Shown one piece after another: positions 38,274 through 51,282 of a stretch of 64,000 nt of DNA. A program made the position numbers and the translations under genes. Each line of letters starts with the position of its first letter. Within the stretch, counting starts at the first letter, position 1. The notes beneath the pieces were generated by a model. It was not told the DNA's origin and ran no database searches. It saw only the letters and a list, made by a program, of their open reading frames with translations. The DNA lies in NCBI GenBank assembly GCA_022605955.1, contig JAKCOZ010000586.1, positions 1-64,000 of the forward strand, read 5' to 3'. Source of the DNA: Rallus limicola (lineage: Eukaryota; Chordata; Aves; Gruiformes; Rallidae).

Positions 38274-38338
38274 CCTGTTAGGAGGTTTCAGACAAGCTAG
38301 GCCTGAAAGGCATAGCTTGTCTGAAACCTCCTAACATG
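38274..38338. repeat. Palindromic junction 21
   Basis: The right arm ends CCTAACATG because the following monomer carries the AACATG haplotype. The next block has 10 monomers. Confidence 0.96.
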
Positions 38339-38643
38339 ACACACGAGCAGCCCCTGTCACTTTGGTTCTCAGCCTTTTCCTTTGCCTGGAAAGAGGGAAC
38401 ATGCCTGGAACCTCCTACGGTGCTTTTCTCGGCCCTAGCAGACTGCAGTTCAAAACATGCTAAACGTCCAGCAATAACTCCCAAAGTAAAGAAGCTAGGC
38501 ATGAAAGGCATAGCTTGTCTGAAACCTCCTAACAGGACACACAAGCAGACCCTGTCACTTTGGCTCTCAGCCTTTTCCTTTGCCTGGAAAGAGGGAACAT
38601 GCCTGGAACCTCCTACGGTGCTTTTCTCGGCCCTAGCAGACTG

Positions 38644-38795
38644 CAATTCAAAACATGCTAAACGTCCAGCAATAACTCCCAAAGTAAAGATGCTAGGCCT
38701 GAAAGGCATAGCTTGTCTGAAACCTCCTAACAGGACACACGAGCAAACCCTTTCACTTTGGCTCTCAGCTTTTTCCTTTGCTTGGAAAGAGGGAA
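38644..38795 (+). repeat. Diverged monomer segment (copy of 37,409)
   Basis: Matches 37,409-37,560 at offset 1,235, including the shortened end. Confidence 0.87.
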
Positions 38796-40300
38796 CATGC
38801 CTGGAACCTCCTACGGTGCTTTTCTCGGCCCTAGCAGACTGCAGTTCAAAACATGCTAAACGTCCAGCAATAACTCCCAAAGTAAAGAAGCTAGGCCTGA
38901 AAGGCATAGCTTGTCTGAAACCTCCTAACAGGACACACGAGCAGACCCTGTCACTTTGGCTCTCAGCCTTTTCCTTTGCCTGGAAAGAGGGAACATGCCT
39001 GGAACCTCCTACGGTGCTTTTCTCGGCCCTAGCAGACTGCAGTTCAAAACATGCTAAACGTCCAGCAATAACTCCCAAAGTAAAGAAGCTAGGCCTGAAA
39101 GGCATAGCTTGTCAGAAACCTCCTAACAGGACACACGAGCAGACCCTGTCACTTTGGCTCTCAGCCTTTTCCTTTGCCTGGAAAGAGGGAACATGCCTGG
39201 AACCTCCTACGGTGCTTTTCTCGGCCCTAGCAGACTGCAGTTCAAAACATGCTAAACGTCCAGCAATAACTCCCAAAGTAAAGAAGCTAGGCCTGAAAGG
39301 CATAGCTTGTCTGAAACCTCCTAACAGGACACACGAGCAGACCCTGTCACTTTGGCTCTCAGCCTTTTCCTTTGCCTGGAAAGAGGGAACATGCCTGGAA
39401 CCTCCTACGGTGCTTTTCTCGGCCCTAGCAGACTGCAGTTCAAAACATGCTAAACGTCCATCAATAACTCCCAAGGTAAAGAAGCTAGGCCTGAAAGGCA
39501 TAGCTTGTCTGAAACCTCCTAACAGGACACACGAGCAGCCCCTGTCACTTTGGCTCTCAGCCTTTTCCTTTGCCTGGAAAGAGGGAACATGCCTGGAACC
39601 TCCTACGGTGCTTTTCTCGGCCCTAGCAGACTGCAGTTCAAAACATGCTAAACGTCCAGCAATAACTCCCAAAGTAAAGAAGCTAGGCCTGAAAGGCATA
39701 GCTTGTCTGAAACCTCCTAACAGGACACATGAGCAGACCCTGTCACTTTGGCTCTCAGCCTTTTCCTTTGCCTGGAAAGAGGGAACATGCCTGGAACCTC
39801 CTACGGTGCTTTTCTCGGCCCTAGCAGACTGCAGTTCAAAACATGCTAAACGTCCAGCAATAACTCCCAAAGTAAAGAAGCTAGGCCTGAAAGGCATAGC
39901 TTGTCTGAAACCTCCTAACAGGACACACGAGCAGACCCTGTCACTTTGGCTCTCAGCCTTTTCCTTTGCCTGGAAAGAGGGAACATGCCTGGAACCTCCT
40001 ACGGTGCTTTTCTCGGCCCTAGCAGACTGCAGTTCAAAACATGCTAAACGTCCAGCAATAACTCCCAAAATAAAGAAGCTAGGCCTGAAAGGCATAGCTT
40101 GTCTGAAACCTCCTAACATGACACACGAGCAGCCCCTGTCACTTTGGTTCTCAGCCTTTTCCTTTGCCTGGAAAGAGGGAACATGCCTGGAACCTCCTAC
40201 GGTGCTTTTCTCGGCCCTATCAGACTGCAGTTCAAAACATGCTAAACGTCCAGCAATAACTCCCAAAGTAAAGAAGCTAGGCATGAAAGGCATAGCTTGT

Positions 40301-40365
40301 CCTGTTAGGAGGTTTCAGACAAGCTAGGCCTGAAAGGCATAGCTTGTCTGAAACCTCCTAACAGG
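40301..40365. repeat. Palindromic junction 22
   Basis: Standard arms and centre, preceded by a CCTATCAG monomer. The next block has 11 monomers. Confidence 0.97.
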
Positions 40366-42525
40366 ACACACGAGCAGACCCTGTCACTTTGGCTCTCAGC
40401 CTTTTCCTTTGCCTGGAAAGAGGGAACATGCCTGGAACCTCCTACGGTGCTTTTCTCGGCCCTAGCAGACTGCAGTTCAAAACATGCTAAACGTCCAGCA
40501 ATAACTCCCAAAGTAAAGAAGCTAGGCCTGAAAGGCATAGCTTGTCTGAAACCTCCTAACATGACACACGAGCAGCCCCTGTCACTTTGGTTCTCAGCCT
40601 TTTCCTTTGCCTGGAAAGAGGGAACATGCCTGGAACCTCCTACGGTGCTTTTCTCGGCCCTAGCAGACTGCAGTTCAAAACATGCTAAACGTCCAGCAAT
40701 AACTCCCAAAGTAAAGAAGCTAGGCCTGAAAGGCATAGCTTGTCTGAAAGCTCCTAAAATGACACACGAGCAGCCCCTGTCACTTTGGTTCTCAGCCTTT
40801 ACCTTTGCCTGGAAAGAGGGAACATGCCTGGAACCTCCTACGGTGCTTTTCTCGGCCCTAGCACACTGCAGTTCAAAACATGCTAAACGTCCAGCAATAA
40901 CTCCCAAAGTAAAGAAGCTAGGCCTGAAAGGCATAGCTTGTCTGAAACCTCCTAACAGGACACACGAGCAGCCCCTGTCACTTTGGCTCTCAGCCTTTTC
41001 CTTTGCCTGGAAAGAGGGAACATGCCTGGAACCTCCTACGGTGCTTTTCTTGGCTCTAGCAGACTGCAGTTCAAAACATGCTAAACGTCCAGCAATAACT
41101 CCCAAAGTAAAGAAGCTAGGCCTGAAAGGCATAGCTTGTCTGAAACCTCCTAACAGGACACACGAGCAGCCCCTGTCACTTTGGCTCTCAGCCTTTTCCT
41201 TTGCCTGGAAAGAGGGAACATGCCTGGAACCTCCTACGGTGCTTTTCTTGGCCCTAGCAGACTGCAGTTCAAAACATGCTAAACGTCCAGCAATAACTCC
41301 CAAAGTAAAGAAGCTAGGCCTGAAAGGCATAGCTTGTCTGAAACCTCCTAACATGACACACGAGCAGCCCCTGTCACTTTGGTTCTCAGCCTTTTCCTTT
41401 GCCTGGAAAGAGGGAACATGCCTGGAACCTCCTACGGTGCTTTTCTCGGCCCTAGCTGACTGCAGTTCAAAACATGCTAAACGTCCAGCAATAACTCCCA
41501 AAGTAAAGAAGCTAGGCCTGAAAGGCATAGCTTGTCTGAAACCTCCTAACAGGACACACAAGCAGCCCCTGTCACTTTGGCTCTCAGCCTTTTCCTTTGC
41601 CTGGAAAGAGGGAACATGCCTGGAACCTCCTACGGTGCTTTTCTCGGCCCTAGCAGACTGCAGTTCAAAACATGCTAAACGTCCAGCAATAACTCCCAAA
41701 GTAAAGAAGCTAGGCCTGAAAGGCATAGCTTGTCTGAAACCTCCTAACAGGACACACGAGCAGACCCTGTCACTTTGGCTCTCAGCCTTTTCCTTTGCCT
41801 GGAAAGAGGGAACATGCCTGGAACCTCCTACGGTGCTTTTCTCGGCCCTAGCAGACTGCAGTTCAAAACATGCTAAACGTCCAGCAATAACTCCCAAAGT
41901 AAAGAAGCTAGGCCTGAAAGGCATAGCTTGTCTGAAACCTCCTAACAGGACACACGAGCAGACCCTGTCACTTTGGCTCTCAGCCTTTTCCTTTGCCTGG
42001 AAAGAGGGAACATGCCTGGAACCTCCTACGGTGCTTTTCTCGGCCCTAGCAGACTGCAGTTCAAAACATGCTAAACGTCCAGCAATAACTCCCAAAGTAA
42101 AGAAGCTAGGCCTGAAAGGCATAGCTTGTCTGAAACCTCCTAACAGGACACACGAGCAGCCCCTGTCACTTTGGCTCTCAGCCTTTTCCTTTGCCTGGAA
42201 AGAGGGAACATGCCTGGAACCTCCTACGGTGCTTTTCTCAGCCCTAGCAGACTGCAGTTCAAAACATGCTAAACGTCCAGCAATAACTCCCAAAGTAAAG
42301 AAGCTAGGCCTGAAAGGCATAGCTTGTCTGAAACCTCCTAACATGACACACGAGCAGCCCCTGTCACTTTGGTTCTCAGCCTTTTCCTTTGCCTGGAAAG
42401 AGGGAACATGCCTGGAACCTCCTACAGTGCTTTTCTCGGCCCTATCAGACTGCAGTTCAAAACATGCTAAACGTCCAGCAATAACTCCCAAAGTAAAGAA
42501 GCTAGGCATGAAAGGCATAGCTTGT

Positions 42526-42590
42526 CCTGTTAGGAGGTTTCAGACAAGCTAGGCCTGAAAGGCATAGCTTGTCTGAAACCTCCTAACAGG
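42526..42590. repeat. Palindromic junction 23
   Basis: Standard arms and centre, preceded by a CCTATCAG monomer. The next block has 8 monomers. Confidence 0.97.
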
Positions 42591-44156
42591 ACACACGAGC
42601 AGACCCTGTCACTTTGGCTCTCAGCCTTTTCCTTTGCCTGGAAAGAGGGAACATGCCTGGAACCTCCTACGGTGCTTTTCTCGGCCCTAGCAGACTGCAG
42701 TTCAAAACATGCTAAACGTCCAGCAATAACTCCCAAAGTAAAGAAGCTAGGCCTGAAAGGCATACCTTGTCTGAAACCTCCTAACATGACACAGGAGCAG
42801 CCCCTGTCACTTTGGTTCTCAGCCTTTTCCTTTGCCTGGAAAGAGGGAACATGCCTGGAACCTCCTACGGTGCTTTTCTCGGCCCTAGCAGACTGCAGTT
42901 CAAAACATGCTAAACGTCCAGCAATAACTCCCAAAGTAAAGAAGCTAGGCCTGAAAGGCATAGCTTGTCGGAAACCTCCTAACATGACACACGAGCAGCC
43001 CCTGTCACTTTGGTTCTCAGCCTTTTCCTTTGCCTGGAAAGAGGGAACATGCCTGGAACCTCCTACGGTGCTTTTCTCGGCCCTAGCAGACTGCAGTTCA
43101 AAACATGCTAAACGTCCAGCAATAACTCCCAAAGTAAAGAAGCTAGGCCTGAAAGGCATAGCTTGTCTGAAACCTCCTAACAGGACACACGAGCAGACCC
43201 TGTCACTTTGGCTCTCAGCCTTTTCCTTTGCCTGGAAAGAGGGAACATGCCTGGAACCTCCTACGGTGCTTTTCTTGGCCCTAGCAGACTGCAGTTCAAA
43301 ACATGCTAAACGTCCAGCAATAACTCCCAAAGTAAAGAAGCTAGGCCTGAAAGGCATAGCTTGTCTGAAACCTCCTAACAGGACACACGAGCAGACCCTG
43401 TCACTTTGGATCTCAGCCTTTTCCTTTGCCTGAAAAGAGGGAACATGCCTGGAACCTCCTACGGTGCTTTTCTCGGCCCTAGCAGACTGCAGTTCAAAAC
43501 ATGCTAAACGTCCAGCAATAACTCCCAAAGTAAAGAAGCTAGGCCTGAAAGGCATAGCTTGTCTGAAACCTCCTAACATGACACACGAGCAGCCCCTGTC
43601 ACTTTGGTTCTCAGCCTTTTCCTTTGCCTGGAAAGAGGGAACATGCCTGGAACCTCCTACGGTGCTTTTCTCGGCCCTAGCAGACTGCAGTTCAAAACAT
43701 GCTAAACGTCCAGCAATAACTCCCAAAGTAAAGAAGCTAGGCCTGAAAGGCATAGCTTGTCTGAAACCTCCTAACAGGACACACGAGCAGCCCCTGTCAC
43801 TTTGGCTCTCAGCCTTTTCCTTTGCCTGGAAAGAGGGAACATGCCTGGAACCTCCTACGGTGCTTTTCTCGGCCCTAGCAGACTGCAGTTCAAAACATGC
43901 TAAACGTCCAGCAATAACTCCCAAAGTAAAGAAGCTAGGCCTGAAAGGCATAGCTTGTCTGAAACCTCCTAACAGGACACACGAGCAGCCCCTGTCACTT
44001 TGGCTCTCAGCCTTTTCCTTTGCCTGGAAAGAGGGAACATGCCTGGAACCTCCTACGGTGCTTTTCTCGGCCCTAGCAGACTGCAGTTCAAAACATGCTA
44101 AACGTCCAGCAATAACTCCCAAAGTAAAGAAGCTAGGCATGAAAGGCATAGCTTGT

Positions 44157-44221
44157 CCTTTTAGGAGGTTTCAGACAAGCTAGGCCTGAAAGGCATAGCT
44201 TGTCTGAAACCTCCAAAGAGG
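44157..44221. repeat. Palindromic junction 24 (most degraded arms)
   Basis: The left arm begins CCTTTTAGG instead of CCTGTTAGG, and the right arm reads CCTCCAAAGAGG with two changes. With three outer mismatches it is the weakest palindrome of the 43. The next block has 5 monomers. Confidence 0.96.
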
Positions 44222-45193
44222 ACACACGAGCAGACCCTGTCACTTTGGCTCTCAGCCTTTTCCTTTGCCTGGAAAGAGGGAACATGCCTGGAACCTCCTA
44301 CGGTGCTTTTCTCGGCCCTAGCAGACTGCAATTCAAAACATGCTAAACGTCCAGCAATAACGCCCAAAGTAAAGAAGCTAGGCCTGAAAGGCATAGCTTG
44401 TCTGAAACCTCCTAACATGACACACGAGCAGCCCCTGTCACTTTGGTTCTCAGCCTTTTCCTTTGCCTGGAAAGAGGGAACATGCCTGGAACCTCCTACG
44501 GTGCTTTTCTCGGCCCTAGCAGACTGCAGTTCAAAACATGTTAAACGTCCAGCAATAACTCCCAAAGTAAAGAAGCTAGGCCTGAAAGGCATAGCTTGTC
44601 TGAAACCTCCTAACAGGACACACGAGCAGACCCTGTCACTTTGGCTCTCAGCCTTTTCCTTTGCCTGGAAAGAGGGAACATGCCTGGAACCTCCTACGGT
44701 GCTTTTCTCGGCCCTAGCAGACTGCAGTTCAAAACATGTTAAACGTCCAGCAATAACTCCCAAAGTAAAGAAGCTAGGCCTGAAAGGCATAGCTTGTCTG
44801 AAACCTCCTAACAGGACACACGAGCAGACCCTGTCACTTTGGCTCTCAGCCTTTTCCTTTGCCTGGAAGGAGGGAACATGCCTGGAACCTCCTACGGTGC
44901 TTTTCTCGGCCCTAGCAGACTGCAGTTCAAAACATGCTAAACGTCCAGCAATAACTCCCAAAGTAAAGAAGCTAGGCCTGAAAGGCATAGCTTGTCTGAA
45001 ACCTCCTAACAGGACACACGAGCAGCCCCTGTCACTTTGGCTCTCAGCCTTTTCCTTTGCCTGGAAAGAGGGAACATGCCTGGAACCTCCTACGGTGCTT
45101 TTCTCGGCCCTAGCAGACTGCAGTTCAAAACATGCTAAACGTCCAGCAATAACTCCCAAAGTAAAGAAGCTAGGCATGAAAGGCATAGCTTGT

Positions 45194-45258
45194 CCTGTTA
45201 GGAGGTTTCAGACAAGCTAGGCCTGAAAGGCATAGCTTGTCTGAAAGCTCCTAACAGG
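45194..45258. repeat. Palindromic junction 25
   Basis: The right arm has GAAAGCTCC instead of GAAACCTCC. The next block has 4 monomers. Confidence 0.96.
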
Positions 45259-46032
45259 ACACACGAGCAGACCCTGTCACTTTGGCTCTCAGCCTTTTCC
45301 TTTGCCTGGAAAGAGGGAACATGCCTGGAACCTCCTACGGTGCTTTTCTCGGCCCTAGCAGACTGCAATTCAAAACATGCTAAACGTCCAGCAATAACTC
45401 CCAAAGTAAAGAAGCTAGGCCTGAAAGGCATAGCTTGTCTGAAACCTCCTAACATGACACACGAGCAGCCCCTGTCACTTTGGTTCTCAGCCTTTTCCTT
45501 TGCCTGGAAAGAGGGAACATGCCTGGAACCTCCTACGGTGCTTTTCTCGGCCCTAGCAGACTGCAGTTCAAAACATGCTAAACGTCCAGCAATAACTCCC
45601 AAAGTAAAGAAGCTAGGCCTGAAAGGCATAGCTTGTCTGAAACCTCCTAACATGACACACGAGCAGCCCCTGTCACTTTGGTTCTCAGCCTTTTCCTTTG
45701 CCTGGAAAGAGGGAACATGCCTGGAACCTCCTACGGTGCTTTTCTCGGCCCTAGCAGACTGCAGTTCAAAACATGCTAAACGTCCAGCAATAACTCCCAA
45801 AGTAAAGAAGCTAGGCCTGAAAGGCATAGCTTGTCTGAAACCTCCTAACAGGACACACGAGCAGCCCCTGTCACTTTGGATCTCAGCCTTTTCCTTTGCC
45901 TGGAAAGAGGGAACATGCCTGGAACCTCCTACGGTGCTTTTCTCGGCCCTATCAGACTGCAGTTCAAAACATGCTAAACGTCCAGCAATAACTCCCAAAG
46001 TAAAGAAGCTAGGCATGAAAGGCATAGCTTGT

Positions 46033-46097
46033 CCTGTTAGGAGGTTTCAGACAAGCTAGGCCTGAAAGGCCTAGCTTGTCTGAAACCTCCTAACATG
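46033..46097. repeat. Palindromic junction 26 (symmetrical centre)
   Basis: The centre reads AGGCCTGAAAGGCCT, so the usual central mismatch is gone. The only mismatch is at the outer end (AACATG). The next block has 7 monomers. Confidence 0.97.
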
Positions 46098-47465
46098 ACA
46101 CACGAGCAGCCCCTGTAACTTTGGTTCTCAGCCTTTTCCTTTGCCTGGAAAGAGGGAACATGCCTGGAACCTCCTACGGTGCTTTTCTCGGCCCTAGCAG
46201 ACTGCAGTTCAAAACATGCTAAACGTCCAGCAATAACTCCCAAAGTAAAGAAGCTAGGCCTGAAAGGCATAGCTTGTCTGAAACCTCCTAACATGACACA
46301 CGAGCAGCCCCTGTCACTTTGGTTCTCAGCCTTTTCCTTTGCCTGGAAAGAGGGAACATGCCTGGAACCTCCTACGGTGCTTTTCTCGGCCCTAGCAGAC
46401 TGCAGTTCAAAATATGCTAAACGTCCAGCAATAACTCCCAAAGTAAAGAAGCTAGGCCTGAAAGGCATAGCTTGTCTGAAACCTCCTAACAGGACACACG
46501 AGCAGCCCCTGTCACTTTGGTTCTCAGCCTTTTCCTTTGCCTGGAAAGAGGGAACATGCCTGGAACCTCCTACGGTGCTTTTCTCGGCCCTAGCAGACTG
46601 CAGTTCAAAACATGCTAAACGTCCAGCAATAACTCCCAAAGTAAAGAAGCTAGGCCTGAAAGGCATAGCTTGTCTGAAACCTCCTAACAGGACACACAAG
46701 CAGACCCTGTCACTTTGGCTCTCAGCCTTTTCCTTTGCCTGGAAAGAGGGAACATGCCTGGAACCTCCTACGGTGCTTTTCTCGGCCCTAGCAGACTGCA
46801 GTTCAAAACATGCTAAACGTCCAGCAATAACTCCCAAAGTAAAGAAGCTAGGCCTGAAAGGCATAGCTTGTCTGAAACCTCCTAACAGGACACACGAGCA
46901 GACCCTGTCACTTTGGCTCTCAGCCTTTTCCTTTGCCTGGAAAGAGGGAACATGCCTGGAACCTCCTACGGTGCTTTTCTCGGCCCTAGCAGACTGCAGT
47001 TCAAAACATGCTAAACGTCCAGCAATAACTCCCAAAGTAAAGAAGCTAGGCCTGAAAGGCATAGCTTGTCTGAAACCTCCTAACAGGACACACGAGCAGC
47101 CCCTGTCACTTTGGCTCTCAGCCTTTTCCTTTGCCTGGAAAGAGGGAACATGCCTGGAACCTCCTACGGTGCTTTTCTCGGCCCTAGCAGACTGCAGTTC
47201 AAAACATGCTAAACGTCCAGCAATAACTCCCAAAGTAAAGAAGCTAGGCCTGAAAGGCATAGCTTGTCTGAAACCTTTTAACAGGACACACGAGCAGACC
47301 CTGTCACTTTGGCTCTCAGCCTTTTCCTTTGCCTGGAAAGAGGGAACATGCCTGGAACCTCCTACGGTGCTTTTCTCGGCCCTAGCAGACTGCAGTTCAA
47401 AACATGCTAAACGTCCAGCAATAACTCCCAAAGTAAAGAAGCTAGGCATGAAAGGCATAGCTTGT

Positions 47466-47530
47466 CCTGTTAGGAGGTTTCAGACAAGCTATGCCTTTCA
47501 GGCCTAGCTTGTCTGAAACCTCCTAACAGG
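47466..47530. repeat. Palindromic junction 27 with inverted centre
   Basis: Centre ATGCCTTTCAGGCCT, as in junctions 6 and 9 but more than 34 kb away in a different variant context. The next block has 3 monomers. Confidence 0.98.
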
Positions 47531-48106
47531 ACACACGAGCAGACCCTGTCACTTTGGCTCTCAGCCTTTTCCTTTGCCTGGAAAGAGGGAACATGCCTGG
47601 AACCTCCTACGGTGCTTTTCTCGGCCCTAGCAGACTGCAGTTCAAAACATGCTAAACGTCCAGCAATAACTCCCAAAGTAAAGAAGCTAGGCCTGAAAGG
47701 CATAGCTTGTCTGAAACCTCCTAACAGGACACACGAGCAGCACCTGTCACTTTGGCTCTCAGCCTTTTCCTTTGCCTGGAAAGAGGGAACATGCCTGGAA
47801 CCTCCTACGGTGCTTTTCTCAGCCCTAGCAGACTGCAGTTCAAAACGTGCTAAACGTCCAGCAATAACTCCCAAAGTAAAGAAGCTAGGCCTGAAAGGCA
47901 TAGCTTGTCTGAAACCTACTAACATGACACACGAGCAGCCCCTGTCACTTTGGTTCTCAGCCTTTTCCTTTGCCTGGAAAGAGGGAACATGCCTGGAACC
48001 TCCTACGGTGCTTTTCTCGGCCCTAGCAGACTGCAGTTCAAAACATGCTAAACGTCCAGCAATAACTCCCAAAGTAAAGAAGCTAGGCATGAAAGGCATA
48101 GCTTGT

Positions 48107-48171
48107 CCTGTTAGGAGGTTTCAGACAAGCTAGGCCTGAAAGGCATAGCTTGTCTGAAACCTCCTAACAGG
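48107..48171. repeat. Palindromic junction 28
   Basis: Standard arms and centre. The 3-monomer block after it ends with a monomer carrying GGAACATCC and CCTATTAG. Confidence 0.97.
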
Positions 48172-48747
48172 ACACACGAGCAGACCCTGTCACTTTGGCT
48201 CTCAGCCTTTTCCTTTGCCTGGAAAGAGGGAACATGCCTGGAACCTCCTACGGTGCTTTTCTCGGCCCTAGCAGACTGCAGTTCAAAACATGCTAAACGT
48301 CCAGCAATAACTCCCAAAGTAAAGAAGCTAGGCCTGAAAGGCATAGCTTGTCTGAAACCTCCTAACATGACACACGAGCAGCCCCTGTCACTTTGGTTCT
48401 CAGCCTTTTCCTTTGCCTGGAAAGAGGGAACATGCCTGGAACCTCCTACGGTGCTTTTCTCGGCCCTAGCAGACTGCAGTTCAAAACATGCTAAACGTCC
48501 AGCAATAACTCCCAAAGTAAAGAAGCTAGGCCTGAAAGGCATAGCTTGTCTGAAACCTCCTAACATGACACACGAGCAGCCCCTGTCACTTTGGTTCTCA
48601 GCCTTTTCCTTTGCCTGGAAAGAGGGAACATGCCTGGAACATCCTACGGTGCTTTTCTCGGCCCTATTAGACTGCAGTTCAAAACATGCTAAACGTCCAG
48701 CAATAACTCCCAAAGTAAAGAAGCTAGGCATGAAAGGCATAGCTTGT

Positions 48748-48812
48748 CCTGTTAGGAGGTTTCAGACAAGCTAGGCCTGAAAGGCATAGCTTGTCTGAAA
48801 CCTCCTAACAGG
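48748..48812. repeat. Palindromic junction 29
   Basis: Standard arms and centre. The next block has 8 monomers and is the partner of the block at 55,215. Confidence 0.97.
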
Positions 48813-50378
48813 ACACACGAGCAGACCCTGTCACTTTGGCTCTCAGCCTTTTCCTTTGCCTGGAAAGAGGGAACATGCCTGGAACCTCCTACGGTGCTTT
48901 TCTCGGCCCTAGCAGACTGCAATTCAAAACATGCTAAACGTCCAGCAATAACTCCCAAAGTAAAGAAGCTAGGCCTGAAAGGCATAGCTTGTCTGAAACC
49001 TCCTAACATGACACACGAGCAGCCCCTGTCACTTTGGTTCTCAGCCTTTTCCTTTGCCTGGAAAGAGGGAACATGCCTGGAACCTCCTACGGTGCTTTTC
49101 TCGGCCCTAGCAGACTGCAGTTCAAAACATGCTAAACGTCCAGCAATAACTCCCAAAGTAAAGAAGCTAGGCCTGAAAGGCATAGCTTGTCTGAAACCTC
49201 CTAACATGACACACGAGCAGCCCCTGTCACTTTGGTTCTCAGCCTTTTCCTTTGCCTGGAAAGAGGGAACATGCCTGGAACCTCCTACGGTGCTTTTCTC
49301 GGCCCTAGCAGACTGCAGTTCAAAACATGCTAAACGTCCAGCAATAACTCCCAAAGTAAAGAAGCTAGGCCTGAAAGGCATAGCTTGTCTGAAACCTCCT
49401 AACAGGACACACGAGCAGACCCTGTCACTTTGGCTCTCAGCCTTTTCCTTTGCCTGGAAAGAGGGAACATGCCTGGAACCTCCTACGGTGCTTTTCTCGG
49501 CCCTAGCAGACTGCAATTCAAAACATGCTAAATGTCCAGCAATAACTCCCAAAGAAAAGAAGCTAGGCCTGAAAGGCATAGCTTGTCTGAAACCTCCTAA
49601 CATGACACACGAGCAGCCCCTGTCACTTTGGTTCTCAGCCTTTTCCTTTGCCTGGAAAGAGGGAACATGCCTGGAACCTCCTACGGTGCTTTTCTCGGCC
49701 CTAGCAGACTGCAGTTCAAAACATGCTAAACGTCCAGCAATAACTCCCAAAGTAAAGAAGCTAGGCCTGAAAGGCATAGCTTGTCTGAAACCTCCTAACA
49801 GGACACACGAGCAGCCCCTGTCACTTTGGCTCTCAGCCTTTTCCTTTGCCTGGAAAGAGGGAACATGCCTGGAACCTCCTACGGTGCTTTTCTCGGCCCT
49901 AGCAGACTGCAGTTCAAAACATGCTAAACGTCCAGCAATAACTCCCAAAGTAAAGAAGCTAGGCCTGAAAGGCATAGCTTGTCTGAAACCTCCTAACAGG
50001 ACACACGAGCAGACCCTGTCACTTTGGCTCTCAGCCTTTTCCTTTGCCTGGAAAGAGGGAACATGCCTGGAACCTCCTACGGTGCTTTTCTCGGCCCTAG
50101 CAGACTGCAGTTCAAAACATGCTAAACGTCCAGCAATAACGCCCAAAGTAAAGAAGCTAGGCCTGAAAGGCATAGCTTGTCTGAAACGTCCTAACAGGAC
50201 ACACGAGCAGCCCCTGTCACTTTGGCTCTCAGCCTTTTCCTTTGCCTGGAAAGAGGGAACATGCCTGGAACCTCCTACGGTGCTTTTCTCGGCCCTAGCA
50301 GACTGCAGTTCAAAACATGCTAAACGTCCAGCAATAACTCCCAAAGTAAAGAAGCTAGGCATGAAAGGCATAGCTTGT

Positions 50379-50443
50379 CCTGTTAAGAGGTTTCAGACAA
50401 GCTAGGCCTGAAAGGCATAGCTTGTCTGAAACCTCCTAACAGG
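50379..50443. repeat. Palindromic junction 30
   Basis: The left arm has TTAAGAGG instead of TTAGGAGG, shared with junctions 32 and 35. The next block has 4 monomers. Confidence 0.96.
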
Positions 50444-51217
50444 ACACCCGAGCAGACCCTGTCACTTTGGCTCTCAGCCTTTTCCTTTGCCTGGAAAGAG
50501 GGAACATGCCTGGAACCTCCTACGGTGCTTTTCTCGGCCCTAGCAGACTGCAGTTCAAAACATGCTAAACGTCCAGCAATAACTCCCAAAGTAAAGAAGC
50601 TAGGCCTGAAAGGCATAGCTTGTCTGAAACCTCCTAACAGAACACACAAGCAGCCCCTGTCACTTTGGCTCTCAGCCTTTTCCTTTGCCTGGAAAGAGGG
50701 AACATGCCTGGAACCTCCTACGGTGCTTTTCTCGGCCCTAGCAGACTGCAGTTCAAAACATGCTAAACGTCCAGCAATAACTCCCAAAGTAAAGAAGCTA
50801 GGCCTGAAAGGCATAGCTTGTCTGAAACCTCCTAACAGGACACACGAGCAGACCCTGTCACTTTGGCTCTCAGCCTTTTCCTTTGCCTGGAAAGAGGGAA
50901 CATGCCTGGAACCTCCTACGGTGCTTTTCTCGGCCCTAGCAGACTGCAGTTCAAAACATGCTAAACGTCCAGCAATAACTCCCAAAGTAAAGAAGCTAGG
51001 CCTGAAAGGCATAGCTTGTCTGAAACCTCCTAACAGGACACCCGAGCAGACCCTGTCACTTTGGCTCTCAGCCTTTTCCTTTGCCTGGAAAGAGGGAACA
51101 TGCCTGGAACCTCCTACGGTGCTTTTCTCGGCCCTAGCAGACTGCAGTTCAAAACATGCTAAACGTCCAGCAATAACTCCCAAAGTAAAGAAGCTAGGCA
51201 TGAAAGGCATAGCTTGT

Positions 51218-51282
51218 CCTGTTAGGAGGTTTCAGACAAGCTAGGCCTGAAAGGCATAGCTTGTCTGAAACCTCCTAACAGG
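51218..51282. repeat. Palindromic junction 31
   Basis: Standard arms and centre. The next block has 3 monomers and opens with CAATTC. Confidence 0.97.

Larger units (their letters stand above)
37250..39110. repeat. 1,235-bp duplication (about 37,250-37,880 and 38,485-39,110)
   Basis: An interior GGCATG core, the CACACAAGCAG variant, CAATTC, AAAGATGCTAGG and GAGCAAACCCTTTC recur at offset 1,235. A third, partial version lies at about 34,230-34,560 (offset 3,017). Confidence 0.87.
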
